From positions 248,001 through 312,000 of the forward strand of contig JBNJFY010000002.1 in NCBI GenBank assembly GCA_051747265.1: a stretch of 64,000 nt of DNA. The letters are read 5' to 3'. Below are positions 25,174 through 34,792 of the stretch, piece by piece (position 1 is the first letter of the stretch; every line of letters begins with the position of its first letter). The notes below the pieces were generated by a model. It was not told the DNA's origin, did no database searches, and was given only the letters and a program-made list of their open reading frames with translations. The translations under genes and the position numbers were made by a program. Origin of the DNA: JBNJFY01 sp051747265. GTDB taxonomy: Bacteria; Bacteroidota; Rhodothermia; Balneolales; Balneolaceae.

Positions 25174-26034
25174 TTATAAATAATCCAGCGGATCTACCAA
25201 GGTCATTTCAGGATTTGCTTCAATCAGATCGCGCAGGATGGCGGAGTGGCCGGATCCGAAGAAGACGATGATTTTGTCGCCCGGCTCGGCCACATGCTCG
25301 ATATTGGCGAAAATGCGCAGGTTGCGGTGGTGCCAGTTGGTGACTAGCTCCACGCCGGGATAGGTAGCATCATCTCCCACGGTGGCTGCTTTGGAATACA
25401 TCTGACGCTGAGCGTCTTCGAATAGCGGAGAGTTGCTGTTGCGTAACGCCTCCCCAACGGTTCCGTTTTGCTGGATGGCGTTGGCCTTTTTCATCAGGGT
25501 TTGCCCCCAGTTCTGCAGATACTCCTGGAAATTGGTGCCGTGTTCTTGGGCATAGGCTTTCAGGGGGTCCAGATCGAATTTATACTTGTAGTCTACGGCG
25601 TAGATTTTTTGGTGACCCATTTCATGAGCCAAACGTAACCCCAACTGCTCCCGCTCGGATCGGCTTAGTTCATGCTCACCGTTCAAATAAGCAGTATACA
25701 GACTATCCAACCGGTGCTGGTATTTCCGCGGATATTCCACCGTCACTTTATCCGGCTGAAATTTCAACAATGACTCCGTCACCGAGCGGATCTCCTTCTG
25801 CTTCTGCGGGGTCAACACATCCACCGCGTCGATATTGAACTCATCTTGGTTGGGATTGGCAAAATGGTAGGTGCCCACCACCATGATCTCTATTTTGGGG
25901 ATATCGTCTTTGTGGTAAATATCCTTGGGCTGCGCAAAACTTTGCTGGGTTGTGATCAAAAAGCCTAGTATGAAAACAACAAGACTTAGATAAGAGAAAG
26001 ATTGTAATAGACGAGAGGAGAATGAATCCTGCAT
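25174..26034 (-). CDS. Secreted DUF5694 (TraB/TIKI-clan) protein
   Basis: A signal or anchor segment (about residues 12-34) precedes a domain beginning IEIMVVGTYHFANPNQD, the DUF5694 signature. Further blocks are KFQPDKVTVEYPRKYQHRLDSLY, LGLRLAHEMGHQKIYAVDY, and a C-terminal KIIVFFGSGHSAILRDLIEANP. The GTYHF and GSGH motifs are shared with TraB/TIKI-like putative metalloproteases, where they supply metal ligands; enzymatic activity here is inference. Standalone, converging on the DUF302 gene. Confidence 0.75.
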   Translation of the reverse strand: MQDSFSSRLLQSFSYLSLVVFILGFLITTQQSFAQPKDIYHKDDIPKIEIMVVGTYHFANPNQDEFNIDAVDVLTPQKQKEIRSVTESLLKFQPDKVTVEYPRKYQHRLDSLYTAYLNGEHELSRSEREQLGLRLAHEMGHQKIYAVDYKYKFDLDPLKAYAQEHGTNFQEYLQNWGQTLMKKANAIQQNGTVGEALRNSNSPLFEDAQRQMYSKAATVGDDATYPGVELVTNWHHRNLRIFANIEHVAEPGDKIIVFFGSGHSAILRDLIEANPEMTLVDPLDYL

Positions 26035-26232
26035 TTGGTTGCTATGGATTAATTCAAAAGCTAGTTCGAGCGTACCTTACGAAAGTATGGGCAGAATGTT
26101 AATCATGACCAGCCTATCTAGGCGAGTCCGGCAGAACAGTAGCATTTTATTTCTACATCAAAAATATGTAAGCCAGTCACCCATCTATGAGCTTCATCAA
26201 CTAATCACCAGCAAACTCCTTCCAAGGCTCCT

Positions 26233-26290
26233 GGGATCCCGGAACGGCGATACGCCTTCGCTTCGCTCCAGCGATCTTGTCCGGGATGAC
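26233..26290. repeat. REP-like inverted repeat ATCCCGGA/TCCGGGAT
   Basis: Left arm at 26236-26243, right arm at 26280-26287, with GAAGCGAAG-type sequence in between (CTTCGCTTCGCTCC on this strand). This resembles the dispersed CATCCCGGA palindromes common in many bacterial genomes. It lies between the divergent-side end of the DUF5694 promoter region and the lytic transglycosylase 3' end. Confidence 0.5.
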
Positions 26291-26314
26291 GAGTCATGGT
26301 AGGGTTATGAAACT

Positions 26315-27514
26315 TTACTCTCCTCCGCCTTCGTCGTTACTCCATTTCTCATAGAGTCGCGTTCGGTCGGTGACTTTGCGCAGGTAATCACGGGTTTCTT
26401 TGTAGGGGAGATTTTTAACCAGATAATCGAAGTTTTGCTGGGCGGATCGTTTGTTAATTTCCGGGAGAGCGCCACTTACACTGGTGTTGCCCGTATAGGA
26501 TTTGGCTACGTTCCCGGCACCGGTGTTGTACGCCGAAATGGCCAGATACATGCGGGTGAGTTCATTTTCCACTCCACGTAAATATCGGCTGGTTAAAATA
26601 TCCACATAAGCACATCCCAGCTCCACGTTATTAGAGGGATCAAACAAAAACTGCTGGGTAGGAATCTTATCCTCTTTGTGTACCGCATTGTAGGCATCGC
26701 GACCGCCACTGGTGGGAACCAACTGCATAAGCCCGTAAGCATTGGCATGAGAAGCAGCGGTGGGATTAAAGTACGATTCGGTATGGATCAACGCATATAC
26801 GAAGGTCGGATCCAGCCCATATTCCTGGGCGAACTTATTGACATGCTTGGATACTTTGGATGCCCGGGTCTGGATATGATCCGGGGCTAATTCAAAATTC
26901 AGGAAGACCATAGTACGATCCTCCCCATCCTGGCCTTTCACCTTCTTGGTCTTCACATTTTTTTCATCAGCTACGCGGTCAGCGTATTCTTTATCGGTTT
27001 CGTTGGACTGCTTATCCACCTGACCTTCCAGTACAGGCTCTTCGGTCACCGGCGGATTGGGAATATTTTCCGGCTCGATCCCCATGGCCGAACCTTTCTG
27101 GTTGACCGCCGATTCCATTTTGCCCTTCATCTCTTTCTTGGCGTTATCAACGTCTTCTTCATCATCCACCAGGACAGCCACTTGCCCTTTACCGGTTTCG
27201 AAATCCACACTGACTTTGGTTTTTCCGCCGTCTTTGTACTCCACCCATTTCTTTTTGGTGCGCTCTTCGAAGGAGCCCCACTGCTGCTCCATCTTTTTCT
27301 TGTAGGCATCGTACTCCTCTTCCCAGGCCTTTTTGAATTTGTCATATTCCTCCCTGGAATTAGCCAAACCCGTTTCGTAGATATTCTTGAATTCCTGATA
27401 CTCCGACTGATAATCATCAACAAAATCCTCAAACGTTTGCTGGCCGTTCGCAGGAATTGACATCAATCCAAACAGTGTGAGGCTCAGTAGTAGGATAAAA
27501 CCTGGTCGTCTCAT
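26315..27514 (-). CDS. MltC-like membrane-bound lytic murein transglycosylase
   Basis: Signal peptide followed by a long charged, probably coiled-coil region (about residues 26-95, many Lys/Glu), a DUF3393-like domain, and a C-terminal SLT (GH23) domain at about 225-395. The SLT domain shows ALIHTESYFNPTAASHANAYGLMQL with catalytic Glu in THTES, then AISAYNTGAGNV and NLPYKETRDYLRKV. It cleaves peptidoglycan glycan strands to 1,6-anhydromuropeptides. No lipobox is evident, unlike E. coli MltC. Monocistronic on the minus strand. Confidence 0.88.
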   Translation of the reverse strand: MRRPGFILLLSLTLFGLMSIPANGQQTFEDFVDDYQSEYQEFKNIYETGLANSREEYDKFKKAWEEEYDAYKKKMEQQWGSFEERTKKKWVEYKDGGKTKVSVDFETGKGQVAVLVDDEEDVDNAKKEMKGKMESAVNQKGSAMGIEPENIPNPPVTEEPVLEGQVDKQSNETDKEYADRVADEKNVKTKKVKGQDGEDRTMVFLNFELAPDHIQTRASKVSKHVNKFAQEYGLDPTFVYALIHTESYFNPTAASHANAYGLMQLVPTSGGRDAYNAVHKEDKIPTQQFLFDPSNNVELGCAYVDILTSRYLRGVENELTRMYLAISAYNTGAGNVAKSYTGNTSVSGALPEINKRSAQQNFDYLVKNLPYKETRDYLRKVTDRTRLYEKWSNDEGGGE

Positions 27515-27637
27515 AATAACTTCACTCTACATTATATAGATCAGCGTTGTTTGACTATATAATCGCATACGGGGAGCGTTGTTTCAAGCTCTTATCAGAT
27601 TGTTCAATTTCTTTTGGAAATCACAGCAAAATACAAT

Positions 27638-28972
27638 TTACAATTCAATTCCTTCCGACTGAATATTTAAGGATCCATTCTCTACAACAACTTGCATATT
27701 GCCCTTATCAGTGGAACCTACCAGACCTTTTACCAGATCCCCATTCTGCAATTCTTTTGTTTCTGAATTATACCCCTTCATTTGGATAGGCAAATTGGTC
27801 TGAATAGACCCGAATGTGCTTTCCAAGTGAACCTGACCCTCAAATTTTTCAGCCATTACTAGATCCACATCGTCAAATTGGTTCTCAATATTGACATGGC
27901 TCAATGGTTTCATAGCCTGTACGCGAATATGGCCCGATCGATTTATAAGCATCAACTTATCCCCCTGATACCCCACTAAATCAAAATCTGCGTACGATCC
28001 TTTAAATAAAACGGCCCCATTTACATTTGCAGCCTTAAAACTACCCGATCTGTTTTCTGCTTGTAAATCGCCCTCTACATTATTGATTTCGACATCCACA
28101 AATGCACCATCTATGGTAACATGATCATGGATATCTGTAATAGACAGATTTCCTGAGCGATTTGTTACTGATACCCAGCCTTTTATGTTTTTCAGATTCA
28201 AATCGCAAAAACTGGAATTGATACGTGCGTGTCCTTGCACCTCATATACATCTATTCTTCCAGATCGATTTTGAACTGCTAAATCCCCACTTATCGATCG
28301 TATATTTTGCTCACTAAAAGCACCATCACTATCTACATTACCCTCTATGTTGTGTAGCTTAATATCAGCGGAAGGGCCAGAGACAGTAACATCTCCCTTA
28401 AAATTGCTGATCGCAGTATTACCAAATGCGTTTTCGACATATAGATTACCTTGGCTATTCTCTATGTTGATAGCGCCGGATCGATTGTTAATTTGATGAT
28501 CCCCCTCAAGGTTTATTATACTCAGGTCTGAAAACTGAGTATGTGACTCTATGGAGAGCTCTTTAGGCACTCTAATCGTTAAAAGTTGCTCTTCTATTTC
28601 CAGCTTATACGTTTCTCCTCCAAACAGCCGATGAAAGAAGCGTTCTAAGAAGTTGCCATTCCCATTGTAATTTTTGAGTGATGGAAAGGTGATTGAGAAT
28701 CTTGCCTTCGGTCCTGATCTCTCCAGCTGTATTTCCGCATCCTTAAACTGCTGATTATAAGTTAATCCATTACCTCTAAAGGTATAGGAATATGAGATTG
28801 AATCGGTATCAGCCCCCTCGATTTCTATAGTGAACCCATGTTCAATTTCTATTAACAACTGTTTTACCCCGTTCGCGGAAATTGCATCAGTTCGATGCCC
28901 ATTTAATACTTGTCCAAAGGCTAATGGAGCAATCAGACAAACTGCTAGTGCTGAAATCCATAACCGTTTCAT
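27638..28972 (-). CDS. Secreted DUF4097-type beta-repeat (adhesin-like) protein
   Basis: Signal peptide (ending LAFGQ), then a beta-helix-like DUF4097 domain made of about 20-residue repeats with the recurring NRSGxxxI/V motif (seen at least six times: INNRSGAINIE, VQNRSGRIDVY, VTNRSGNLSIT, AENRSGSFKAA, LINRSGHIRV). It overlaps the upstream TM-protein gene by 4 nt and is third in an operon with an ECF sigma factor, so the sigma/anti-sigma pair probably controls an envelope response in which this protein takes part. Biochemical activity unknown. Confidence 0.75.
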   Translation of the reverse strand: MKRLWISALAVCLIAPLAFGQVLNGHRTDAISANGVKQLLIEIEHGFTIEIEGADTDSISYSYTFRGNGLTYNQQFKDAEIQLERSGPKARFSITFPSLKNYNGNGNFLERFFHRLFGGETYKLEIEEQLLTIRVPKELSIESHTQFSDLSIINLEGDHQINNRSGAINIENSQGNLYVENAFGNTAISNFKGDVTVSGPSADIKLHNIEGNVDSDGAFSEQNIRSISGDLAVQNRSGRIDVYEVQGHARINSSFCDLNLKNIKGWVSVTNRSGNLSITDIHDHVTIDGAFVDVEINNVEGDLQAENRSGSFKAANVNGAVLFKGSYADFDLVGYQGDKLMLINRSGHIRVQAMKPLSHVNIENQFDDVDLVMAEKFEGQVHLESTFGSIQTNLPIQMKGYNSETKELQNGDLVKGLVGSTDKGNMQVVVENGSLNIQSEGIEL

Positions 28973-29487
28973 AGCTCTACCTCTTCATTCATTATAATGG
29001 CTTGAACAAAATCCAGTTTGGTGGCGTACAGTCGTTTCAACTGACGCTGCTTAGCCGCCGTTTTTCCATGCATGATCATATCGTCGCGAATCTCTTCAAT
29101 AACCGCGTCGATCTCCTGCAAGCCTTCCAATCGAATACGTAGTGCCTCATCGGACGGTAATTGGGGATCGGTCTGCGTGCGCAGGGTGGGCGAAATACGC
29201 TGCATATCTTCCAGGGATACGGTATAAGCCTGCTTAAGGCGGTCATCCAGTGATTGATCGGCGGAGTTTACCGGCCAGCTGTTCCATACGCTGTAGCCGC
29301 CAATCCCGGCCAGAATAAGCAATATGGCCGCGGCATTGCCTAACCAAAAACTTTTCCAATCTAATCGGATGATATTCGTCCCCGATGACGAGGATGATGA
29401 CGCAGAAATTTTCGCTTGGATCTGATCCCACATTCGCTGCTTTTCGGAGCCGGTGGGGCGATCCTTCGGGTCGTAATATGATGTCAT
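28969..29487 (-). CDS. Single-pass membrane protein, putative anti-sigma factor
   Basis: A 172-residue protein with a soluble N-terminus (about 1-46) including a serine run, one membrane segment (about 49-68, LGNAAAILLILAGIGGY), and a helical extracytoplasmic domain. It overlaps the ECF sigma gene by 4 nt upstream and the DUF4097 gene by 4 nt downstream, so translation is coupled. Position and topology suggest an anti-sigma factor, but no zinc-binding HxxxCxxC motif is present, so the assignment rests on context. Confidence 0.6.
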   Translation of the reverse strand: MTSYYDPKDRPTGSEKQRMWDQIQAKISASSSSSSGTNIIRLDWKSFWLGNAAAILLILAGIGGYSVWNSWPVNSADQSLDDRLKQAYTVSLEDMQRISPTLRTQTDPQLPSDEALRIRLEGLQEIDAVIEEIRDDMIMHGKTAAKQRQLKRLYATKLDFVQAIIMNEEVEL

Positions 29488-30008
29488 GAGAATTCTCCTA
29501 TCTGTTTGCGTAATTCTGCTTTGGTTCGACTGAGCAGCGTCCGAGAACTGCTTTCTCCAATCTCCAAAAGGTCCGCAATTTCCCGGTGGCTGTAGCCCTC
29601 CACTTCATAGAGTAGCAATACCAACCGTTTCCGGGGATCCAACTGATTGATCTGGTTGTGCAGGGTGATTAACGTGGCCGGGGGAAGTCGCTCGCGATTA
29701 TGCTCCTCCTCGGCAAAGGGCGTTTTTTCTACCTGGTTTTTTTTCAGCCGAAGTTCCATGCGCATCTCATTAATCCCGATCTTCCAAAGCCAGGTTTTAA
29801 AACGGGATTGCCCGTCAAACTGGTCGAGTTTTTGAAAGGCTTTGGAAAATGCTTGCTGCACCCAGTCTTCCACCCGCGGACGATCATCCGAGAACTGCAT
29901 CAAAAACTGGAATAACCCATCCACATGCCTCTCATATAGTGAGCGGTATCCTTCTCGGTGCCCCGCTTTGGCTTGTTGTATCCAGTACGTATCATCGTTG
30001 TCGTTCAT
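29484..30008 (-). CDS. ECF-type RNA polymerase sigma factor
   Basis: A 174-residue sigma-70 family ECF factor. Region 2 at about 18-85 (YRSLYERHVDGLFQFL ... VEDWVQQAFSKAFQKL ... FKTWLWKIGINEM) and region 4 at about 115-170 with the helix-turn-helix GYSHREIADLLEIGESSSRTLLSRTKAEL. No extra C-terminal domain. It is first of a coupled three-gene operon with a membrane protein and a DUF4097 protein. Autoregulation is likely by analogy with ECF operons; the promoter is not identifiable by eye. Confidence 0.9.
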   Translation of the reverse strand: MNDNDDTYWIQQAKAGHREGYRSLYERHVDGLFQFLMQFSDDRPRVEDWVQQAFSKAFQKLDQFDGQSRFKTWLWKIGINEMRMELRLKKNQVEKTPFAEEEHNRERLPPATLITLHNQINQLDPRKRLVLLLYEVEGYSHREIADLLEIGESSSRTLLSRTKAELRKQIGEFS

Positions 30009-30239
30009 CTAATAAATTCTTTTGGTTTCCCCTCTTACCCGTATTGATGCAACTACTCCCCAAAACGCTACAAAAATTTTTGAAGGAGGTTTCTACATCA
30101 CTAATATGTCTTCACATGGTAACCGGAACCCGCGCGGCAAATATCTCTTATTTCATCCACACCCACACATACCGATCGTCATTTACAGAAGCTTATCCGA
30201 GCGAGACTTAATTCGCGGGCAACGTCTCTCCAAACCCGC

Positions 30240-30824
30240 TTGCCGTTTAATGAGCACCAGCACAACTACGGATTAGCTCATCAGGAATTTATTGATATCG
30301 TTCCTTTATCCCCTACGGATGGTTCCGAGCTATGTATCAATTTCAGTATCCACCAAACAAAGTATGGTGAACTTCTGGTCGCCTCTGCTGATAATACCAT
30401 CTTGATGGCAGCATTTATGAATCAGCCTGGCACCCATAAGGTACCTCGGTTACTGGTGAATCACTGGCCACAGGCACAATTTCTTCGTGCCGAACGCCCA
30501 TCCCATCAAATAGCACAACGATTGATTAATAAACCTACGGCAAAACAAACGCTGCAAGTATATCTGTCCGCAACTCCCTTTCAGTTGAACGTATGGAACC
30601 AGTTGCTCGCTATTAAATGCGGACAGCTGACCACCTATCAAGCCATTGCCGATACGTTGGGGACCCCCAATGCTGCTCGTGCCGTAGGCCAGGCGATAGG
30701 ACATAATCCCTTGGCTTGGCTGATCCCTTGTCACCGCGTGGTGCGTAGCGATGGCCAATTAGGCGGATTTCGATGGGGTATGGAATGCAAGGAAAAGATA
30801 TTATTTGACGAACTATCCACGTAA
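30240..30824 (+). CDS. Methylated-DNA-[protein]-cysteine methyltransferase
   Basis: Suicide DNA-repair protein transferring alkyl groups from O6-alkylguanine. The C-terminal Ada/Ogt domain shows FQLNVWNQLLAIKCGQLTTY, ARAVGQAIGHNPLAWLIPCHRVV with acceptor Cys in PCHRV, and GQLGGFRWGMECKEKILFDEL. The N-terminal part (INFSIHQTKYGELLVAS) resembles the Ada C-terminal half without an AraC-type HTH. The start is unclear: TTG at 30240 is the first usable codon in frame, has no Shine-Dalgarno site, and the frame stays open upstream to a TAA at 30120. A strong AAGGAGG lies at 30083-30089. Confidence 0.88.
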   Translation: MPFNEHQHNYGLAHQEFIDIVPLSPTDGSELCINFSIHQTKYGELLVASADNTILMAAFMNQPGTHKVPRLLVNHWPQAQFLRAERPSHQIAQRLINKPTAKQTLQVYLSATPFQLNVWNQLLAIKCGQLTTYQAIADTLGTPNAARAVGQAIGHNPLAWLIPCHRVVRSDGQLGGFRWGMECKEKILFDELST

Positions 30825-31007
30825 GCCAGCCCTCCTAATAGACCAAATCTATACGGCACATAAAATATATCACTTGTACTTATTGCAAATGATTCGGCTT
30901 ATTATAGTTCAACATGTGTCAGGTGCTGAATTTTCATGACTTAAATCAATAGACCATTTAGACATAGAAGCGCTACAGCTAAATAAATCGCTGTAGCCAC
31001 GACCGAC

Positions 31008-31042
31008 AAAAGCGGATACTCGGAATGGGTATCCGCTTTTTA
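31008..31042 (+). terminator. Strong terminator between the MGMT and APC genes
   Basis: Perfect stem AAAAGCGGATAC/GTATCCGCTTTT with loop TCGGAATGG and T run. It lies 184 nt after the MGMT stop and is preceded by another hairpin GCTACAG/CTGTAGC (30972-30997). The rest of the 383-bp gap (30825-31207) shows no ORF. Confidence 0.85.
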
Positions 31043-31207
31043 TATTGAGAGCCAATCAATTACCGGGAACGTTGAACTTTATTTCTGTGCTTATTTAAAT
31101 AAATGTTAAACTGTCCTTTTGATCTTGTATCATTTGGACGCAATTTCTATTTAAATCTGTTCTAAATAACGCAATCAACCGATAGATGATCTACTGGAGA
31201 CTATCCC

Positions 31208-33319
31208 ATGCCTGCACCATCTCACCAGAAGCTCCCTAAATCGTTAGGGTTATTCGACGTTTATGCTATATCCACTGGAGCGATGTTCAGCTCTGGTTTT
31301 TTCCTTTTACCCGGTATTGCCGCGGCCATCACTGGTCCATCGGTAGTTATTGCCTACCTAATTGCCTCTATTTTAATGATCCCCGCCTTGCTTTCCATGG
31401 CGGAGCTATCCACAGCCATGCCCCGTGCGGGTGGTGCCTATTTTTTTCTGGATAGAAGTTTAGGCCCCATTGCCGGAACCGTGGGCGGATTGGGATCTTG
31501 GATAGCCTTGGTCTTTAAAAGTGCCTTTGCTCTGATTGGTATGGGTGCCTATCTGGCTTTTCTCATTGATATTCCACTGATTCCATTAGCGGTCGGCCTC
31601 ACCATCGTGTTTGGCTTGATAAATCTCATTGGAGCCAAAGAGACGGCCGGGCTGCAACGGATCCTGGTAGCCGCCTTGGTACTTATCCTGATTTATTTCC
31701 TGGCCGACGGCTTTTCGTCCTTCATGAATCGTAATCCAGTCAACTGGTCGGCTCCTTTTGGCACCCCCTGGTTTACGGATGGATTACATGGGCTGCTCTC
31801 TACTATTGGATTGGTCTTTGTTTCTTACGCTGGCCTGACCAAAGTAGCCAGTGTGGCCGAAGAAGTTAAAGATCCTTCCAAAAACATCCCGTTGGGTATG
31901 ATCCTGGCGTTGGTGACTACCACGATTATCTATGTCGCTGGAGTGTTACTTATGGTCCTGCTGATTCGCCCGGAAGATCTTTTTTCTGATCTTACCCCGG
32001 TGGCTACCGCGGTATCTTTGACCAATAATATTCTTCCGGCCTGGCTCGCACTTGGTTTGGTGGTAATTGCCGCGTTATCTGCGTTTGCCTCAACGGGTAA
32101 TGCGGGGATCATGGCCGCAAGTCGCTACCTATTGGCTATGGCACGCGATCAGTTGGTCACCCCACTATTCAGCAAAATCAGCGGACGCGGAACGCCCTAC
32201 TGGGCCATTGGTTTTACCGTGTTATTCATGATTTTGATTCTAGTCAGTATTGATATTCAACAGATTGCTAAGTTGGCTAGTGCCTTTCAATTGCTACTGT
32301 TTGGATTACTGAACCTAGCCGTAGTCATCATGCGAGAAAGCCAGATTAAAACGTATGATCCCGGCTTTAAATCGCCGTTTTACCCCTGGATACAGATCTT
32401 GGGAATGCTGATTCCAATATGGTTGATTGCCGAAATGGGCATTGAAGCGGTTATCTTCACTGGCACACTGGCCGTTCTGGCCGTGCTCTGGTATTTCTTT
32501 TATGCCGCGGGGAAAGTAAACCGTCGTGGCGCCATTTTTCACTTGCACGAACGCCTCGGACGTCAGAAAAGTGAGCACATCGAAGAGGAGCTTCGTCTGA
32601 TTATCAAAGAGCAGAACTTGCGATCAGAGGATCAATATGAACAGATGATATCCCAATCTTTGGTCATGGATATTCGGCGGCAGTCTGAAAAGCCTGAATA
32701 TCCCAAACAAGTGCTCAAGCAAGCTTCTGAACTTTGGTCACAGAGACTTCCCTGCAGTTCGCAGGAAATGTTCGAGGTACTCCAAGATACACAGCTGGAT
32801 CATTGGGTTCCCCTGGCTCCTCATATCGTTCTGGCTCATTGGGGGGTAAAATTTATAGATACTCCGGAGCTACTCATTATACGGTGCAAAGAGGGGTTAC
32901 CGATCCAGCAAGCCCATGGCCAGACTCAGGATGTACAGGCGTTGTTCCTGATGCTCTTCCCAGAGTCCGATCATGGCACCCATCTGCGTATGCTGGGTCA
33001 TCTGGCCACCTTTTTGGATCAAGAAGATTTTCTGGATCGCTGGTTGGGCGCCCAAGACGAACGCACCCTACGTGAGCTGTTATTGCGAGATGAACATTAC
33101 CTGACCGTAGAGGTCTCCTCCGACCATCCATTAACTAATCAATGGATTCACCAACAGCTGATGGGACTTAATTTGCCTAAAGAAACATTGGTGACCACCA
33201 TCCAACGTAATTCAGACTGGTTGATCCCCCATGGTCATACCGAAATCCTGGAAGGCGATGTGCTTACCATTATTGGGCAACCCCCTGATATTAAACAATT
33301 ACGCAGTTTACTGAACTAA
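31208..33319 (+). CDS. APC-family permease fused to a PTS EIIA-like and TrkA-C-like tail
   Basis: The first ~440 residues form a 12-TM amino-acid/polyamine/organocation permease (LGLFDVYAISTGAMFSSGFFLLPG at the start; ETAG and VAEEVKDPSKNIPLGM motifs). Residues ~510-640 resemble a PTS EIIA-2 (fructose/mannitol type) domain, with PHIVLAHWGV where the phospho-accepting His would lie and DHGTHLRMLGHLATFLDQEDF after it. The last ~60 residues (HGHTEILEGDVLTIIGQPPDIKQLRSLL) look like a TrkA-C (RCK-C) ligand domain. Such fusions imply regulated transport; the substrate is unknown. In line with nhaA but separated by 97 nt. Confidence 0.8.
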   Translation: MPAPSHQKLPKSLGLFDVYAISTGAMFSSGFFLLPGIAAAITGPSVVIAYLIASILMIPALLSMAELSTAMPRAGGAYFFLDRSLGPIAGTVGGLGSWIALVFKSAFALIGMGAYLAFLIDIPLIPLAVGLTIVFGLINLIGAKETAGLQRILVAALVLILIYFLADGFSSFMNRNPVNWSAPFGTPWFTDGLHGLLSTIGLVFVSYAGLTKVASVAEEVKDPSKNIPLGMILALVTTTIIYVAGVLLMVLLIRPEDLFSDLTPVATAVSLTNNILPAWLALGLVVIAALSAFASTGNAGIMAASRYLLAMARDQLVTPLFSKISGRGTPYWAIGFTVLFMILILVSIDIQQIAKLASAFQLLLFGLLNLAVVIMRESQIKTYDPGFKSPFYPWIQILGMLIPIWLIAEMGIEAVIFTGTLAVLAVLWYFFYAAGKVNRRGAIFHLHERLGRQKSEHIEEELRLIIKEQNLRSEDQYEQMISQSLVMDIRRQSEKPEYPKQVLKQASELWSQRLPCSSQEMFEVLQDTQLDHWVPLAPHIVLAHWGVKFIDTPELLIIRCKEGLPIQQAHGQTQDVQALFLMLFPESDHGTHLRMLGHLATFLDQEDFLDRWLGAQDERTLRELLLRDEHYLTVEVSSDHPLTNQWIHQQLMGLNLPKETLVTTIQRNSDWLIPHGHTEILEGDVLTIIGQPPDIKQLRSLLN

Positions 33320-33416
33320 TACTGCGCAATTCCAATCAATAAAACCTCGCAGCTGGATCCGTATCATCCCGGATCCAGCCTAACCTTAGCATACTCAACC
33401 ACCGAGCATTGAGATT

Positions 33417-34754
33417 ATGAAGAAACGTCTGCGATCCACTAATCCTATTCTTTCTCCGATCCAGGATTTTATGGAGACCGAATCATCGTCGGGTGTTGTA
33501 CTGATCGCGTCTACCATTTTAGCCTTACTGATAGCCAACTCTCCACTGGCTGATTCCTATCAAGCATTGTTTGCCACCTATATAACCGTAGGAGCGGGTA
33601 CCTTTGAAATCAGCAAACCCCTCATCTTGTGGATCAACGATGGTTTGATGGCCATTTTCTTTTTGATGATCGGCCTGGAAATTAAGCGAGAGCTCCTCTA
33701 TGGCGAATTATCCACCAGAAAGAACGCGATACTGCCCCTTGCCGCGGCTATCGGAGGTGCCCTTATACCCGGGATGATTTTTTATTTCATCAACATGGGA
33801 ACCGAATTTATGGATGGCTGGGCTATCGCTATTGCTACCGATATTGCCTTTGCCGTAGGGATTTTAGCTTTACTGGGAAGTCGTGTACCCATTTGGGCAA
33901 AGGTATTGCTGACCGCCACAGCCGTTGTGGACGATCTGATCGCAGTGGCTGTAATCGCAATTTTTTATACGGCTGAATTAAGCATGGTCGCTTTAGGTGT
34001 GGGGTTAGCCTGCTTTGCCATCCTAATACTTATGAACCGGTTTGGCGTATTGCGCCTGGCACCCTATGTGGTAGTGGGGATCATTATGTGGGTGGCTATT
34101 CTGAAATCAGGTGTACACGCTACCGTTGCCGGTGTACTTATGGGCTTCACTATTCCCGCCATAAGAAAGCAGCCGGATCCGGAAGTACTCAATATGGCTG
34201 CTGAAGAAGCGGATGATCTAAAAACTGCCATACAAGGGCAAGCCAGCGAATATCGGGAAGCGGTATACCATCATCTGGAAGAGATTATCGAATCCCTGGA
34301 ATCGCCCCTGCATAAGCTTGAACACCGCTTACATCCCTGGGCAGCCTTCTTCATCATTCCTATTTTCGCCTTTGCCAATGCCGGCGTAGAGCTCAATGCC
34401 GATGCCTTATCGAATGCCTTTAATTCCACGTTAACTTGGGGCATCATCCTGGGACTGTTTGTGGGTAAACAAGTAGGTATTTTTGGGGCCACTGCCCTGC
34501 TGTACAAGTTTAACTTAACGGCCATCCATAAACAAAAAGGCGTATATCGTATCCTCTATGGATTGGGTTGCTTGAGTGGTATTGGATTTACAATGTCACT
34601 GTTCATAACCGGGCTGGCCTTTACCAACGCCTTATGGATTGAATACGCGAAAGTGGGCATTCTACTTGGTTCGCTACTCAGTGGAATTGTCGGGTATCTT
34701 ATTTTATATCGTCCTGCAGCCGACAGTAATATGGATGCACAATCCGTAACCTGA
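33417..34754 (+). CDS. nhaA: Na+/H+ antiporter NhaA
   Basis: Extrudes sodium in exchange for protons at alkaline pH. Family motifs: LIANSPLADSY, LWINDGLMAIFFLMIGLEIKREL, the ion-binding Asp pair in ATDIAFAVGILALLG and TAVVDDLIAVAVIAIFY, and FIIPIFAFANAGVEL. About 12 TM segments. A cytoplasmic insert (about residues 250-295, acidic, EEADDLKTAIQGQ) lies between TM domains and is longer than in E. coli NhaA, though such inserts occur in Bacteroidota homologues. It fits a saline habitat. Confidence 0.95.
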   Translation: MKKRLRSTNPILSPIQDFMETESSSGVVLIASTILALLIANSPLADSYQALFATYITVGAGTFEISKPLILWINDGLMAIFFLMIGLEIKRELLYGELSTRKNAILPLAAAIGGALIPGMIFYFINMGTEFMDGWAIAIATDIAFAVGILALLGSRVPIWAKVLLTATAVVDDLIAVAVIAIFYTAELSMVALGVGLACFAILILMNRFGVLRLAPYVVVGIIMWVAILKSGVHATVAGVLMGFTIPAIRKQPDPEVLNMAAEEADDLKTAIQGQASEYREAVYHHLEEIIESLESPLHKLEHRLHPWAAFFIIPIFAFANAGVELNADALSNAFNSTLTWGIILGLFVGKQVGIFGATALLYKFNLTAIHKQKGVYRILYGLGCLSGIGFTMSLFITGLAFTNALWIEYAKVGILLGSLLSGIVGYLILYRPAADSNMDAQSVT

Positions 34755-34792
34755 TCCATCCACATTACAATGAACCCATCAGGACCCGTTTT

